Source: Streptomyces sp. FH025 (GTDB lineage: Bacteria; Actinomycetota; Actinomycetes; Streptomycetales; Streptomycetaceae). Taken from it: a stretch of 34,687 nt of DNA. Made by a program: the position numbers and the translations under genes. The stretch is from assembly GCF_017427025.1 (NCBI RefSeq), contig NZ_JAFLNG010000007.1:1-34687 (forward strand). Reading direction: 5' to 3'. Below the pieces are notes generated by a model, which was not told where the DNA came from, ran no database searches, and saw nothing but the letters and a program-made list of their open reading frames with translations. Below are positions 22,601-29,288 of this stretch, in pieces; positions within the stretch are counted from its first letter, which is position 1; the number at the start of each line of letters is the position of its first letter.

Positions 22601-24620
22601 GGCCGCCGCCGAGCTGGCGCTGGCCAACGAGCAGGCCGAGACCGTACGGGCCGAGGCCGGCCGCGAGCTGTCCGAGGCCCGCGCCACCGCGGACGACATC
22701 CGCGCCGAGGCCACCGCCGCCCTGGAGCAGGCCAGGGCCGAGGGCGAGGACATCGTCGCCGCCGCCAGGGCCGAGGGCGCCGAGCTGGTCGCCACGGCCG
22801 AGGAGGAGGCCGCCGAGGTCCGCCAGTCGGTGGCCGGGCTGCACGAGGCCGCCGCCGAGCAGATCGCCGCGCTGCGGGCCACCGCCGAGCAGGAGGCGGC
22901 CGAGACCCGCGACCGGGCCGAGCAGGACGCCGCCGAGACCCGCGCCCTCGCCGACCGCGAGACCGCCGAGCAGCGCGAGGCGGCCGACAGGTACAGCGCC
23001 GAGCAGCGCGAAGCGGCCGACAGGTACAGCACCGAGCAGCGCGAAGCGGCCGACGCCTACGCGGCGGAGACCCGCGACCTGGCCAACCGCGAGACCGCCG
23101 AGCAGCGCGAGGCCGCCGACAGGTACAGCACCGAGCAGCACCAGGCGGCGGACAAGTACAGCGCCGACCTGTGGGCCCGTACCGAGGCCGAGACCACCGC
23201 CCTGCGCGAGCAGACCGAACTGGAGCTGACCGCCGAGCGCGAGGCCGCCGAGACCGAGCTCGGCCGCCAGCGCGCCGAGGCCCAGGCCTACGACGCCCGG
23301 CTGCGCGCGGACGCCGAGGCCGAGCTGCACGCCGCCCAGGAGGCCGCCGAGCAGCTGCGCGCCGACGCCGACGCGCAGGCCGCCCGTACCGTGGCCGACG
23401 CCGAGGCCCAGGGAGCCCGTACGGTCGCCGACGCCGAGGAGCTGGCCGCCGGGCTGCGTGCCGAGGCCGAGGAGTACGCCCTCGCCACCCGCACCCTGGC
23501 CGACGAGTACGACTCCGCCACCCACGCCCGCGCCGACGCCTACGACGCGGAGACCCGGGAGGCCGCCGAGCAGTTCGACAAGGCCACCCGCGACCGGGCC
23601 AAGTCCGTCCTGGAGAAGGCCTTCGCGGACGCCGAGGCGCTCGGCGAGGATGCCCAGACCACCGCGCTGGCCACCACCGCCGCCGCCGAGGAGCAGGCGG
23701 ACGCGATGGTCGCCGCCGCCCGCAAGGAGGCGGACCGGCTGGTCGCGGCCGGCGAGGCGGCCGGTCAGGCCGAGGTCGAGAAGGGCCGCTCCGACGCCGA
23801 CGCGCTGCTCGCCGAGGCCCGCCGGGACGCGACCGCGATCCGGGAGCGCGCCGAGGAGCTGCGCGAGCGCACCGACGCCGAGGTGGAGGCGCTGCACGAG
23901 CGGGCCCGTAAGGAGAACGCGGCGGCGATGAAGTCGGCCGGCGAGCGGGTGGACGCGCTGGTGACGGCCGCCCAGGAGCAGCTGACCGAGGCCGAGGACC
24001 AGGCGGTCGCCACCGTCGCCGAGGCCGAGGACCGTGCCGCCGCCCTGGTCGCGGCCGCCGAGGAGCGGGCGAACGAGCTCACCTCGGAGGCCTCCGCGGA
24101 GGCCAGCAAGGTCCGCATCTCGGCCGTCCGGAAGGCCGAGGGCCTGCTCAAGGAGGCGGAGACCAAGCTCGCCGACTCCACCGACCGCGCCGAGGCGCTC
24201 ATCGTCAAGGCCGAGGCCAAGCTGGCGTCGGCCGAGACCGAGGCCGAGGAGCGGCTGGAGAACGCGGCCGGCGAGGCGGAGAAGCGGCTGCACGAGGCCG
24301 ACCGCGCCGCCGACGAGCAGATCGAGCTGGCGAAGGCGGAGGCCGAGCGGCTGATCGCCGAGGCGAAGGCCGAGGCGAAGCGGGTCACCGACGAGGGCCG
24401 GCGCGAGCTGGACGAGTTGGTGCGCCGCCGCAAGGACATCAACACCGAGATCTCCAGGGTCCAGGACGTGCTGTCGGCGCTGGAGGCGTTCGAGGCACCG
24501 TCACCGGTCGCCCAGGCCAACGGGGGAAGCAACAAGAAGGACGGGGGTGCCAAGGCCGGTGCCGGAGTTGGCTCCCCCCGGTCGGGTGGCAATCGCTCCA
24601 AGAGCGCACCACCCGATTGA
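19632..24620 (+). CDS. scy: Scy, coiled-coil scaffold of the hyphal tip (polarisome)
   Basis: This is a 1662-residue coiled-coil protein. In Streptomyces, Scy collects DivIVA and FilP at hyphal tips and marks new branch sites. The start is GTG 19632 (RGNDRYEVDDHLSQFEAEM), which matches the N-terminus I recall for S. coelicolor Scy. AGGAG lies 17 bases upstream, somewhat far, and an ATG at 19615 is in another frame. Residues 10-50 are a short DivIVA-like coil. Almost all the rest is Ala/Glu/Arg-rich coil with 11-residue (hendecad) periodicity. It contains an 88-residue near-perfect duplication (residues about 771-946) and six further 11-residue units (about 1113-1178). The C-terminus has the motif REL..L..RR..IN shared with FilP, then a disordered Gly/Ser/Lys tail. 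It is about 330 residues longer than the 1326 I recall for S. coelicolor. Confidence 0.93.
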   Translation: MRGNDRYEVDDHLSQFEAEMGRTRKERDKAVEHAEDLAYQVEVLRAKLHESRRMLAQPRAFDAVSGQAEQMLRTAEMQAQQLRADAERQLRESQAATQRIMAEAAERTARLEAELTARRRQLEEELAELRRSAEQHVNGWAEQTRAGSEQEAQRLLQDARAEAERMVAAARAEATALSDQARAQTAADVDAARGEAQAAAEAALQRAHSDAERMLRAASEQAQQAGAQAAADVDAARGQAQQELAAAHVAAEQQLAVAHAEIGRLKEQAAAEQSRAEQQLAAAKAEIERLRAEAIAEAERTRREAAELRAQAEQAAEQLQADAEAAAERKVADGEAANEQRSQTARAEVARMVAQATTDAEAIRAEAQALRTEATTKQAEADAAKAAAAEESERLRATAESVAAELKAEAEAAIAELRAQADRDIAELRAQAQAEAQRLRSEAEEEGRAAGAKDATVHLAKAAKTAEEVLGRANQDAETARSEASAEAERIRAEATAEAQRLREQAQAAVEQAQNAALDDAAAIRERIEQMQDEAARLRAEAEELRAQAAAEADRVRGEARRQAVLQIEESAKNAEELLTKAKADADELRAGAAGEIERLREQAQEQAAETQGRAEQTLARARAEAEKITTTAEQQGQDALAAAKAAAAENRAAAERETAELRRDATEFDQRVRTEASAAAEALTAEAQAEANAVRDAAVADAERVRTEADAEAARTRAESEASANALREESRREREEAAAGLQHEREETAEQLAAARTAREQAEQAAAELAERTATEAAEVREAAERHSTEVREAAEQHSTEVREAADRYAAELRETADRETTELRALTQQETEQHRENAEAYADRVRAEAEQHAAELAERTATEAAEVREAAERHSTEVREAAEQHSTEVREAADRYAAELRETADRETTELRALTQQETEQHRENAEAYADRVRAEAEQHATEQRAEVERYADERRAEADESLEKARIAAEQRRTEAAQDAKATREKAAAELALANEQAETVRAEAGRELSEARATADDIRAEATAALEQARAEGEDIVAAARAEGAELVATAEEEAAEVRQSVAGLHEAAAEQIAALRATAEQEAAETRDRAEQDAAETRALADRETAEQREAADRYSAEQREAADRYSTEQREAADAYAAETRDLANRETAEQREAADRYSTEQHQAADKYSADLWARTEAETTALREQTELELTAEREAAETELGRQRAEAQAYDARLRADAEAELHAAQEAAEQLRADADAQAARTVADAEAQGARTVADAEELAAGLRAEAEEYALATRTLADEYDSATHARADAYDAETREAAEQFDKATRDRAKSVLEKAFADAEALGEDAQTTALATTAAAEEQADAMVAAARKEADRLVAAGEAAGQAEVEKGRSDADALLAEARRDATAIRERAEELRERTDAEVEALHERARKENAAAMKSAGERVDALVTAAQEQLTEAEDQAVATVAEAEDRAAALVAAAEERANELTSEASAEASKVRISAVRKAEGLLKEAETKLADSTDRAEALIVKAEAKLASAETEAEERLENAAGEAEKRLHEADRAADEQIELAKAEAERLIAEAKAEAKRVTDEGRRELDELVRRRKDINTEISRVQDVLSALEAFEAPSPVAQANGGSNKKDGGAKAGAGVGSPRSGGNRSKSAPPD
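21941..22468 (+). repeat. Tandem 264-bp near-identical duplication inside scy
   Basis: Copy 1 (21941-22204) and copy 2 (22205-22468) differ at only 4 of 264 bases by my count; three changes are silent and one (Ala to Thr) is at the end. The unit encodes eight consecutive 11-residue repeats, beginning REAAERHSTEV, REAAEQHSTEV, REAADRYAAEL when read from the first Arg. The high identity indicates a recent duplication or gene conversion. Confidence 0.9.
22968..23165 (+). repeat. Six 33-bp (11-residue) repeats inside scy
   Basis: Successive units encode EQREAADRYSA, EQREAADRYST, EQREAADAYAA, ETRDLANRETA, EQREAADRYST and EQHQAADKYSA. This is a second zone of hendecad copying downstream of the 264-bp duplication. 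Confidence 0.85.
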
Positions 24621-24737
24621 GCGGACATTGGCGGTCATTGTCCGTGAGAGAACGGCATACAGCCGTCGACACTCCGGTACCGTGTCAGGATTCCCTCAAC
24701 CACCTCAGCGGTTTGACGACAGGAAGCCCAGAGTCCC

Positions 24738-25667
24738 ATGAGCGACAGTCACTCCCCTCACGGCTTCGACCTGGTGCGCCGTGGGTACGAGCGCGCCCAG
24801 GTCGACGAGCGGATCACCAAGCTGGTGGCCGACCGTGACAGTGCATTGACCCGGATCAGCGCACTGGAGAAGCGCATCGAGGAGCTCCACCTCGAGACCC
24901 AGAGCGCCCAGGCGGCGGTCGCCGAGCAGGAGCCCTCCTACGCCGGCCTCGGCGCCCGGGTCGAGAAGATCCTGCGGCTCGCCGAGGAGGAGGCCAAGGA
25001 CCTGCGCGACGAGGCGCACCGCGCCGCCGAGCAGCACCGCGAGCTGGCCGAGGCCGCCGCCCAGCAGGTCCGCAGCGAGGCCGAGAACTACGCCAAGGAC
25101 CGCAAGGCCAAGGCGGAGGACGAGGGCCTGCGGATCGTCGACAAGGCGAAGAGCGACTCCGCCCAGCTGCGCGCCGAGGCCAACAAGGACGCCCAGAACA
25201 AGCGCGAGGAGGCGGACGCCCTCTTCGAGGAGACCCGCACCAAGGCCGCCCAGGCCGCGCTGGAGTTCGAGACCAACCTCGCCAAGCGCCGCGAGCAGTC
25301 CGAGCGCGACCTGGCCGCCCGTCAGGCCAAGGCCGAGAAGCGCCTGGCCGAGATCGAGCACCGGGCCGAGCAGCTGCGCCTGGAGGCCGAGAAGCTGCGC
25401 ACCGACGCCGAGCGCCGGGCCCGCCAGACCGTCGAGACGGCCCAGCGCCAGTCCGAGGACATCGTGGCGGACGCCAACGCCAAGGCGGACCGCATCCGCA
25501 GCGAATCCGAGCGCGAGCTGGCGGCGCTGACCAACCGTCGCGACAGCATCAACGCCCAGCTGACCAACGTCCGCGAGATGCTGGCCACGCTGACCGGTGC
25601 GGCCGTGGCCGCCGCCTCGCTGCCGACCGACGACACCCTGGGCGTGCCCGCCCAGCAGTCGCGCTGA
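24738..25667 (+). CDS. filP: FilP, coiled-coil cytoskeletal filament protein
   Basis: This is a 309-residue protein, close to the S. coelicolor length I recall (310). FilP forms networks behind the hyphal tip that stiffen the wall zone and interact with Scy and DivIVA. The start is ATG after GGAAG. Residues 8-30 (HGFDLVRRGYERAQVDERI) are a DivIVA-like head. A short coil (ISALEKRIEELHLE) follows, then a long hendecad coil from about residue 75 to 265. The C-terminal motif SERELAALTNRRDSINAQL matches the end of the Scy coil. The tail (TDDTLGVPAQQSR) is disordered. It lies 117 bases after scy on the same strand. A strong terminator follows. Confidence 0.95.
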   Translation: MSDSHSPHGFDLVRRGYERAQVDERITKLVADRDSALTRISALEKRIEELHLETQSAQAAVAEQEPSYAGLGARVEKILRLAEEEAKDLRDEAHRAAEQHRELAEAAAQQVRSEAENYAKDRKAKAEDEGLRIVDKAKSDSAQLRAEANKDAQNKREEADALFEETRTKAAQAALEFETNLAKRREQSERDLAARQAKAEKRLAEIEHRAEQLRLEAEKLRTDAERRARQTVETAQRQSEDIVADANAKADRIRSESERELAALTNRRDSINAQLTNVREMLATLTGAAVAAASLPTDDTLGVPAQQSR

Positions 25668-25691
25668 CACCCGGTCCACGGCGGTACACCG

Positions 25692-25721
25692 CAGGCCCTC
25701 ACCCTCCCGGGTGAGGGCCTG
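25692..25721 (+). terminator. Terminator after filP
   Basis: CAGGCCCTCACC pairs perfectly with GGTGAGGGCCTG around CTCCCG, followed by a short T-containing run (TCGGTTTCT). Confidence 0.85.
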
Positions 25722-25739
25722 TCGGTTTCTCCCCCGTCA

Positions 25740-26051
25740 CTACCTCGGGTAGGCCCCGTCGGGCCGCTGGTGCCCGCTGCTGAGCTGGTTGCCCTCGTCG
25801 TCCGAGACGGTGCCGAACCAGGAGGTGCACCAGACCGACACCGAGTCCGGCCAGTACTGCACCTCGAACGGGTGCCCGGGCCCGTAGTCGCCGTACGAGG
25901 TGACGATGAAGGTCTCGCCCGGACGCATCCAGTAGTCCTCGCCGAGCGGCTCCAGGGTCAGTTCGACCAGCGCCTCGCTGCGGTTGGTCACCGGCATCCG
26001 GCCGGTCACCTCCAGTGCGGAGAAGTCCCAGTTCGCCGCGTCCTGACTCAT
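25740..26051 (-). CDS. Conserved hypothetical protein, coupled to hydrolase
   Basis: This is a 103-residue protein whose ATG overlaps the TGA of the upstream hydrolase by 4 bases (ATGA), so translation is probably coupled. It has no signal peptide or membrane helix. The sequence is rich in acidic and aromatic residues (PGETFIVTSYGDYGPGHPFEVQYW, broken here) and looks like a small beta-sandwich. Two segments, MRPGETFIVTSYG and VQYWPDSVSVW, suggest strands. I do not recognise the family with certainty. Its constant partner here is an alpha/beta hydrolase, but no functional link can be proven from the sequence. Confidence 0.75.
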   Translation of the reverse strand: MSQDAANWDFSALEVTGRMPVTNRSEALVELTLEPLGEDYWMRPGETFIVTSYGDYGPGHPFEVQYWPDSVSVWCTSWFGTVSDDEGNQLSSGHQRPDGAYPR

Positions 26052-26845
26052 CCGGCGGCCACCCGGGCGAGCAGCCGGCGGACGGCGGCGTCGAAGGCCC
26101 CGGGCGCCTCCAGGGCGCTCAGGTGGCCCACGCCGGGGATGACGGTCAGCTCGGCGTCCGGGTGGGTCCGCGCCATCAGCTCGGCCTCCGCCGGTGCCAC
26201 CAGCGCGTCCTCGGCGCCCGCGACCACCGCGACCGGCACCCGCAGCCCGGCCAGCGTGTCCAGGGAGTCCGGGCGGGCCGCCATGGCCCGCTGGGCCCAG
26301 GCCACGGCGGCCGGCGGCGCGTCGGCGACCATCGCCTGCACCCGCTCCACCAGGTGCCGCGAGTCGGGCCCCAGCTGCCCGGCCGCGACCTCCTCGTCCA
26401 GCAGCAGCTGGACGCTCTCCCTCGCGGTGACGGCGGCGGCGATCCGCTCCCGGTTGGCCCGGGCGGCGTCGGTGTCGGCGGTGGCGCGGGTGTTGGCCAG
26501 CAGCAGGCCGGCCAGCCGGTCGGGGTGGCGGCGGGCGAACGCCAGCGCCACGTAGCCGCCCATGGAGAGCCCACCGACCACCGCGCGGTCGACGCCGGCC
26601 GCGTCCAGCAGCAGCGCGAGGTCGTCGGCGACGAGGTCCAGCGAGGGCTCGTCGGCGCCCAGCTCGGTGCCGCCGAAGCCCCGCTGGTCAGGGGCGATCA
26701 CCCGGGCCTCGTCGCCGGTCATTCCCGGCAGCGCGTCCAGCTGGGCGGACCACATCGAGGCGTTCAACGGAAAGGCGTGCAGCAGCACGAGGGGTGTTCC
26801 GGTACCGCTCTCGCGGACGGACACTGCGGAGGGGAGCTGGGTCAT
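26048..26845 (-). CDS. Alpha/beta-fold hydrolase
   Basis: This is a 265-residue protein starting MTQLPSAVSVRESGTG. The start ATG lies six bases after a TACGGT box and lacks a ribosome site, so it may be leaderless; the longer frame adds 12 low-complexity codons. Motifs: LLHAFPLNASMW (oxyanion region), the DQRGFGGTE loop, the nucleophile elbow GLSMGG, the acid in GAEDALVAP and the catalytic His in GVGHLSALEAP. The fold matches 3-oxoadipate enol-lactonase/haloperoxidase-like hydrolases, but the substrate cannot be told. There is no signal peptide, so it is cytoplasmic. The small gene downstream overlaps its stop. Confidence 0.87.
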   Translation of the reverse strand: MTQLPSAVSVRESGTGTPLVLLHAFPLNASMWSAQLDALPGMTGDEARVIAPDQRGFGGTELGADEPSLDLVADDLALLLDAAGVDRAVVGGLSMGGYVALAFARRHPDRLAGLLLANTRATADTDAARANRERIAAAVTARESVQLLLDEEVAAGQLGPDSRHLVERVQAMVADAPPAAVAWAQRAMAARPDSLDTLAGLRVPVAVVAGAEDALVAPAEAELMARTHPDAELTVIPGVGHLSALEAPGAFDAAVRRLLARVAAG

Positions 26846-26851
26846 GGGCCC

Positions 26852-26857
26852 ACCGTA
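26852..26857 (-). promoter_or_regulatory. -10-like TACGGT box before the hydrolase
   Basis: On the minus strand TACGGT is followed by six bases (GGGCCC) and the ATG start. It fits a leaderless transcript. Confidence 0.45.
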
Positions 26858-26919
26858 TTCCGGTGCGCCCGGCGGGCCCACTCAGCGGTCCCGCTCAACG
26901 GGCCGCGGCATCCGGTTTG

Positions 26920-26936
26920 TCCTAGCCTGACTAGGA
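26920..26936. promoter_or_regulatory. Inverted repeat TCCTAG-N5-CTAGGA before ABC genes
   Basis: Perfect 6-bp arms surround CCTGA. It overlaps a -10-like TAGCCT (26923-26928) and ends 15 bases before the ATG. A dimeric regulator bound here would block the promoter of the ABC operon. No regulator gene is adjacent. Confidence 0.5.
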
Positions 26937-26951
26937 ACTGAGGGAGCGCGA

Positions 26952-27956
26952 ATGATCGAGTTGCACGAACTGACGAAACGTTACGGCAAGACGCTCGCGG
27001 TGGACCGGCTCAGCTTCCAGGTCCCCCAGGGGGTGGTCACCGGCTTCCTCGGCCCCAACGGCGCCGGCAAGTCCACCACCATGCGCATGATCCTCGACCT
27101 CGACCGCCCGACCAGCGGCCGGGTCACCATCGACGGCAAGCACTACGGGCAGCTCAGCGAGCCGCTCAAGTACATCGGCGCACTGCTGGAGGCCAAGGCC
27201 GTCCACCCCGGCCGCACGGCCCGCGACCACCTGCTCTGGCTCGCCCAGAGCAACCGCATCCCCCAGCGCCGGGTGGACGAGGTGCTGGCCCTGGTCGGCC
27301 TCACCCCGGTCGCCCGCAAGCGGGCCCGCGGCTTCTCCCTCGGCATGGGCCAGCGCCTGGGCATCGCCTCCGCCCTGCTCGGCGACCCGGAGATCGTCAT
27401 GTTCGACGAGCCGGTCAACGGCCTGGACCCGGAGGGCATCCTCTGGATCCGCAACCTGATGAAGCGCCTGGCCGGCGAGGGCCGCACCGTCTTCGTCTCC
27501 TCCCACCTGATGAGCGAGATGGCCGTCACCGCCGACCACCTGGTGGTCATCGGCAAGGGCCGGCTGCTCGCCGACCTGTCGATGCCGGAGTTCATCCGGC
27601 GCAACTCCCGCTCCGCCGTACGGCTGCGCGCCCCCGAACCGGAGCGCCTGCTCGACGTGCTGGCCGGGGCCGGGCTGCGGCACGAGCCGGGGCCCGGCGG
27701 CTCCTACGAGGTGGTCGACGGCGACATCGCGCGGATCGGCGAACTGGTCGCGGCGCACGGCGTGGTGCTGCACGAACTCAGCCCGCAGCAGGCCTCGTTG
27801 GAGGAGGCGTTCATGCGGATGACGGCCGACGCGGTGGAGTACCACGCGGGCGACGGGCCGGGCCGGGACGCGGCCGGGGCCCCCGGCCCCTGGGGCGCCG
27901 GCTGGAAGGCGGACGGCACCCGGCCGACCGCCGCGGTACGGCAGGAGGAGAACTGA
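26952..27956 (+). CDS. ABC transporter ATP-binding protein
   Basis: This is a 334-residue cytoplasmic ATPase starting at ATG after GAGGGAG. Walker A is GPNGAGKST at 34-42. The signature is the variant SLGMGQ (129-134). Walker B is IVMFDEP (148-154), followed by the D-loop and the H-loop in SSHLMSE. After residue 215 a C-terminal domain follows, of the kind found in DrrA/NatA-type exporters, with a Pro/Gly-rich tail. It is followed one base after the stop by a membrane permease, so the pair forms an exporter of the ABC-2 type. The substrate is unknown; related pairs export antibiotics, lipids or sodium. Confidence 0.92.
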   Translation: MIELHELTKRYGKTLAVDRLSFQVPQGVVTGFLGPNGAGKSTTMRMILDLDRPTSGRVTIDGKHYGQLSEPLKYIGALLEAKAVHPGRTARDHLLWLAQSNRIPQRRVDEVLALVGLTPVARKRARGFSLGMGQRLGIASALLGDPEIVMFDEPVNGLDPEGILWIRNLMKRLAGEGRTVFVSSHLMSEMAVTADHLVVIGKGRLLADLSMPEFIRRNSRSAVRLRAPEPERLLDVLAGAGLRHEPGPGGSYEVVDGDIARIGELVAAHGVVLHELSPQQASLEEAFMRMTADAVEYHAGDGPGRDAAGAPGPWGAGWKADGTRPTAAVRQEEN

Positions 27957-27957
27957 G

Positions 27958-28725
27958 ATGACGTCCTTCCCGGCGATCCTGCGCTCCGAGTGGACGAAGA
28001 TCCGCAGCGTCCGCTCCACCGTCTGGACCCTCGTGCTGACCTTCGTGGTCACCGTGGGCATCGGCGCGCTGCTGTCCCTGCTTACCAACAGCAACTTCAC
28101 CGAGTTCCGCCGGCACGACCCGTCCCCGTTCGACGCCACCGGCACGGCCTTCTCCGGCATCATGCTCGGCGAACTCGCCATCATCGTCTTCGGCGTGCTG
28201 GCGATCGGCAACGAGTACAGCAGCGGCATGATCCGGGTCACCCTGGCGGCCGTCCCGCAGCGCACCACCCTGCTCACCGGGAAGGCCGCGGTGCTCGGCA
28301 CGCTGGCCCTGGTGGTCTCGCTGGTGACGGCCTTCGTCGCCTTCTTCACCGGCCAGGCACTGCTCGGCTCGCACTCCACCACGCTCGGCGAGCCGCACGT
28401 GCTGCGCGCGGTGATCGGCGCCGCGCTGTACCTGACGATGCTCTGCCTGTTCGCGGCCGGCGTCACCACGATGCTGCACAACCAGACGATGGCCCTCGGC
28501 GTGCTGGTGCCGTTCTTCTTCCTGCTCTCGCCGATCCTCTCGGCGGTGCCGAAGGTCAGGACCCTGGCCCACTACTTCCCCGACTACGCGGGCTCGCGGA
28601 TGCTGCTGGTGTACGAGCAGAACGGCCAGCCGTACGGGCCCTGGACCGGCTTCCTCATCTGCCTGGCCTGGACCCTGGCGGCCCTGGTCGGCGGCGCACT
28701 GGTGCTCAAGAAGCGGGACGCGTAG
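27958..28725 (+). CDS. ABC-2 type transporter permease
   Basis: This is a 255-residue membrane protein beginning one base after the ATPase stop, with GGAGGAG as ribosome site. About six hydrophobic helices are visible: VWTLVLTFVVTVGIGALLSL, MLGELAIIVFGVLAIGNE, LALVVSLVTAFVAFF, LYLTMLCLFAAGVTTML, LGVLVPFFFLLSPIL and FLICLAWTLAALVGGALVL. The motif GNEYSSGMIRVTLAAVP (an EYxxGTIR variant) after the second helix is typical of ABC-2 permeases. The N-terminus (FPAILRSEWTKIRSVRSTVW) matches the family as well. It is probably a homodimer with two ATPase subunits. It ends 13 bases from the convergent small gene. Confidence 0.92.
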   Translation: MTSFPAILRSEWTKIRSVRSTVWTLVLTFVVTVGIGALLSLLTNSNFTEFRRHDPSPFDATGTAFSGIMLGELAIIVFGVLAIGNEYSSGMIRVTLAAVPQRTTLLTGKAAVLGTLALVVSLVTAFVAFFTGQALLGSHSTTLGEPHVLRAVIGAALYLTMLCLFAAGVTTMLHNQTMALGVLVPFFFLLSPILSAVPKVRTLAHYFPDYAGSRMLLVYEQNGQPYGPWTGFLICLAWTLAALVGGALVLKKRDA

Positions 28726-28738
28726 GGCGCTTGGGGCC

Positions 28739-29059
28739 TCAGTGCCGCGGGGCGCCGCGGCCGCGCAGCAGGTTGGCGGCCCGGCGATCCCGCGCTCCCC
28801 AGCACGCGCGGTGCCAGTGCCGCCGGTCGTCCACCCCCGCGCCGTGCATCGGCCAGGCCACCACGTGCCCCACGCCGGGCGGGATCTCCTGGTCGCAGCC
28901 CGGGCAGCGGTAGTGCCGCCCCGAGGTGCCCGCGACCGTCTGGACGACCCAGTCGTCGCCCTGGTAGTTCTCGGTACGGCGCAGCGATCCCCCGAGCGGG
29001 GCGGCCGGTTCGGCGCTCTCGCGGGGGGCGGCGCTCTTGATCCGGTTGCGGCGGGGCAC
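28739..29059 (-). CDS. Small protein with C-x2-C / H-x2-C zinc-binding pattern
   Basis: This is a 106-residue cytoplasmic protein starting at GTG about 10 bases after GAGAGG. The N-terminal 25 residues are basic and disordered-looking. The core has Cys52-x2-Cys55 (RCPGCDQEIPPG) and His83-x2-Cys86 (WHRAC), with a further His65, a likely zinc ribbon. The C-terminus is Arg-rich (RDRRAANLLRGRG), which fits nucleic acid binding. Streptomyces homologues are often labelled ATP/GTP-binding protein, but I see no P-loop. Function unknown. It is convergent with the ABC permease and divergent from the luciferase-like gene. Confidence 0.78.
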   Translation of the reverse strand: MPRRNRIKSAAPRESAEPAAPLGGSLRRTENYQGDDWVVQTVAGTSGRHYRCPGCDQEIPPGVGHVVAWPMHGAGVDDRRHWHRACWGARDRRAANLLRGRGAPRH

Positions 29060-29203
29060 GGCGGACTGCCTCTCTTCCGGGGCTCGGGTTCGTTCCAGCC
29101 TACGGCCGATTGGATGATGACTAGGCCTCTATCACGGCTTCCGTCGGCACTTCGGCGTTTTTGCGAAGATCCACCCGGTCATCGGGGAAATTCGGGGTTC
29201 AGC

Positions 29204-29216
29204 GTGCCATTGGCAC
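29204..29216. promoter_or_regulatory. 13-bp palindrome GTGCCA-T-TGGCAC
   Basis: This perfect 6+1+6 palindrome lies in the promoter region of the LLM gene, 73 bases before its start, in locally AT-richer sequence. It may be an operator. The regulator is unknown. Confidence 0.4.
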
Positions 29217-29288
29217 ATGACATCGGATACCCACGAGGTGACAGGCGGGGCGCGCAGACCCTGCGTGCACCCCGAGGAGGCCCCAACG

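Noticed and set aside
19260-24293. Open frame of 1677 codons antisense to scy
   Set aside because: The translation is Leu/Gly-rich low complexity, the mirror of GCC/GAG-rich coil codons with G/C third positions. It has no ribosome site or family motif. Scy is the real gene.
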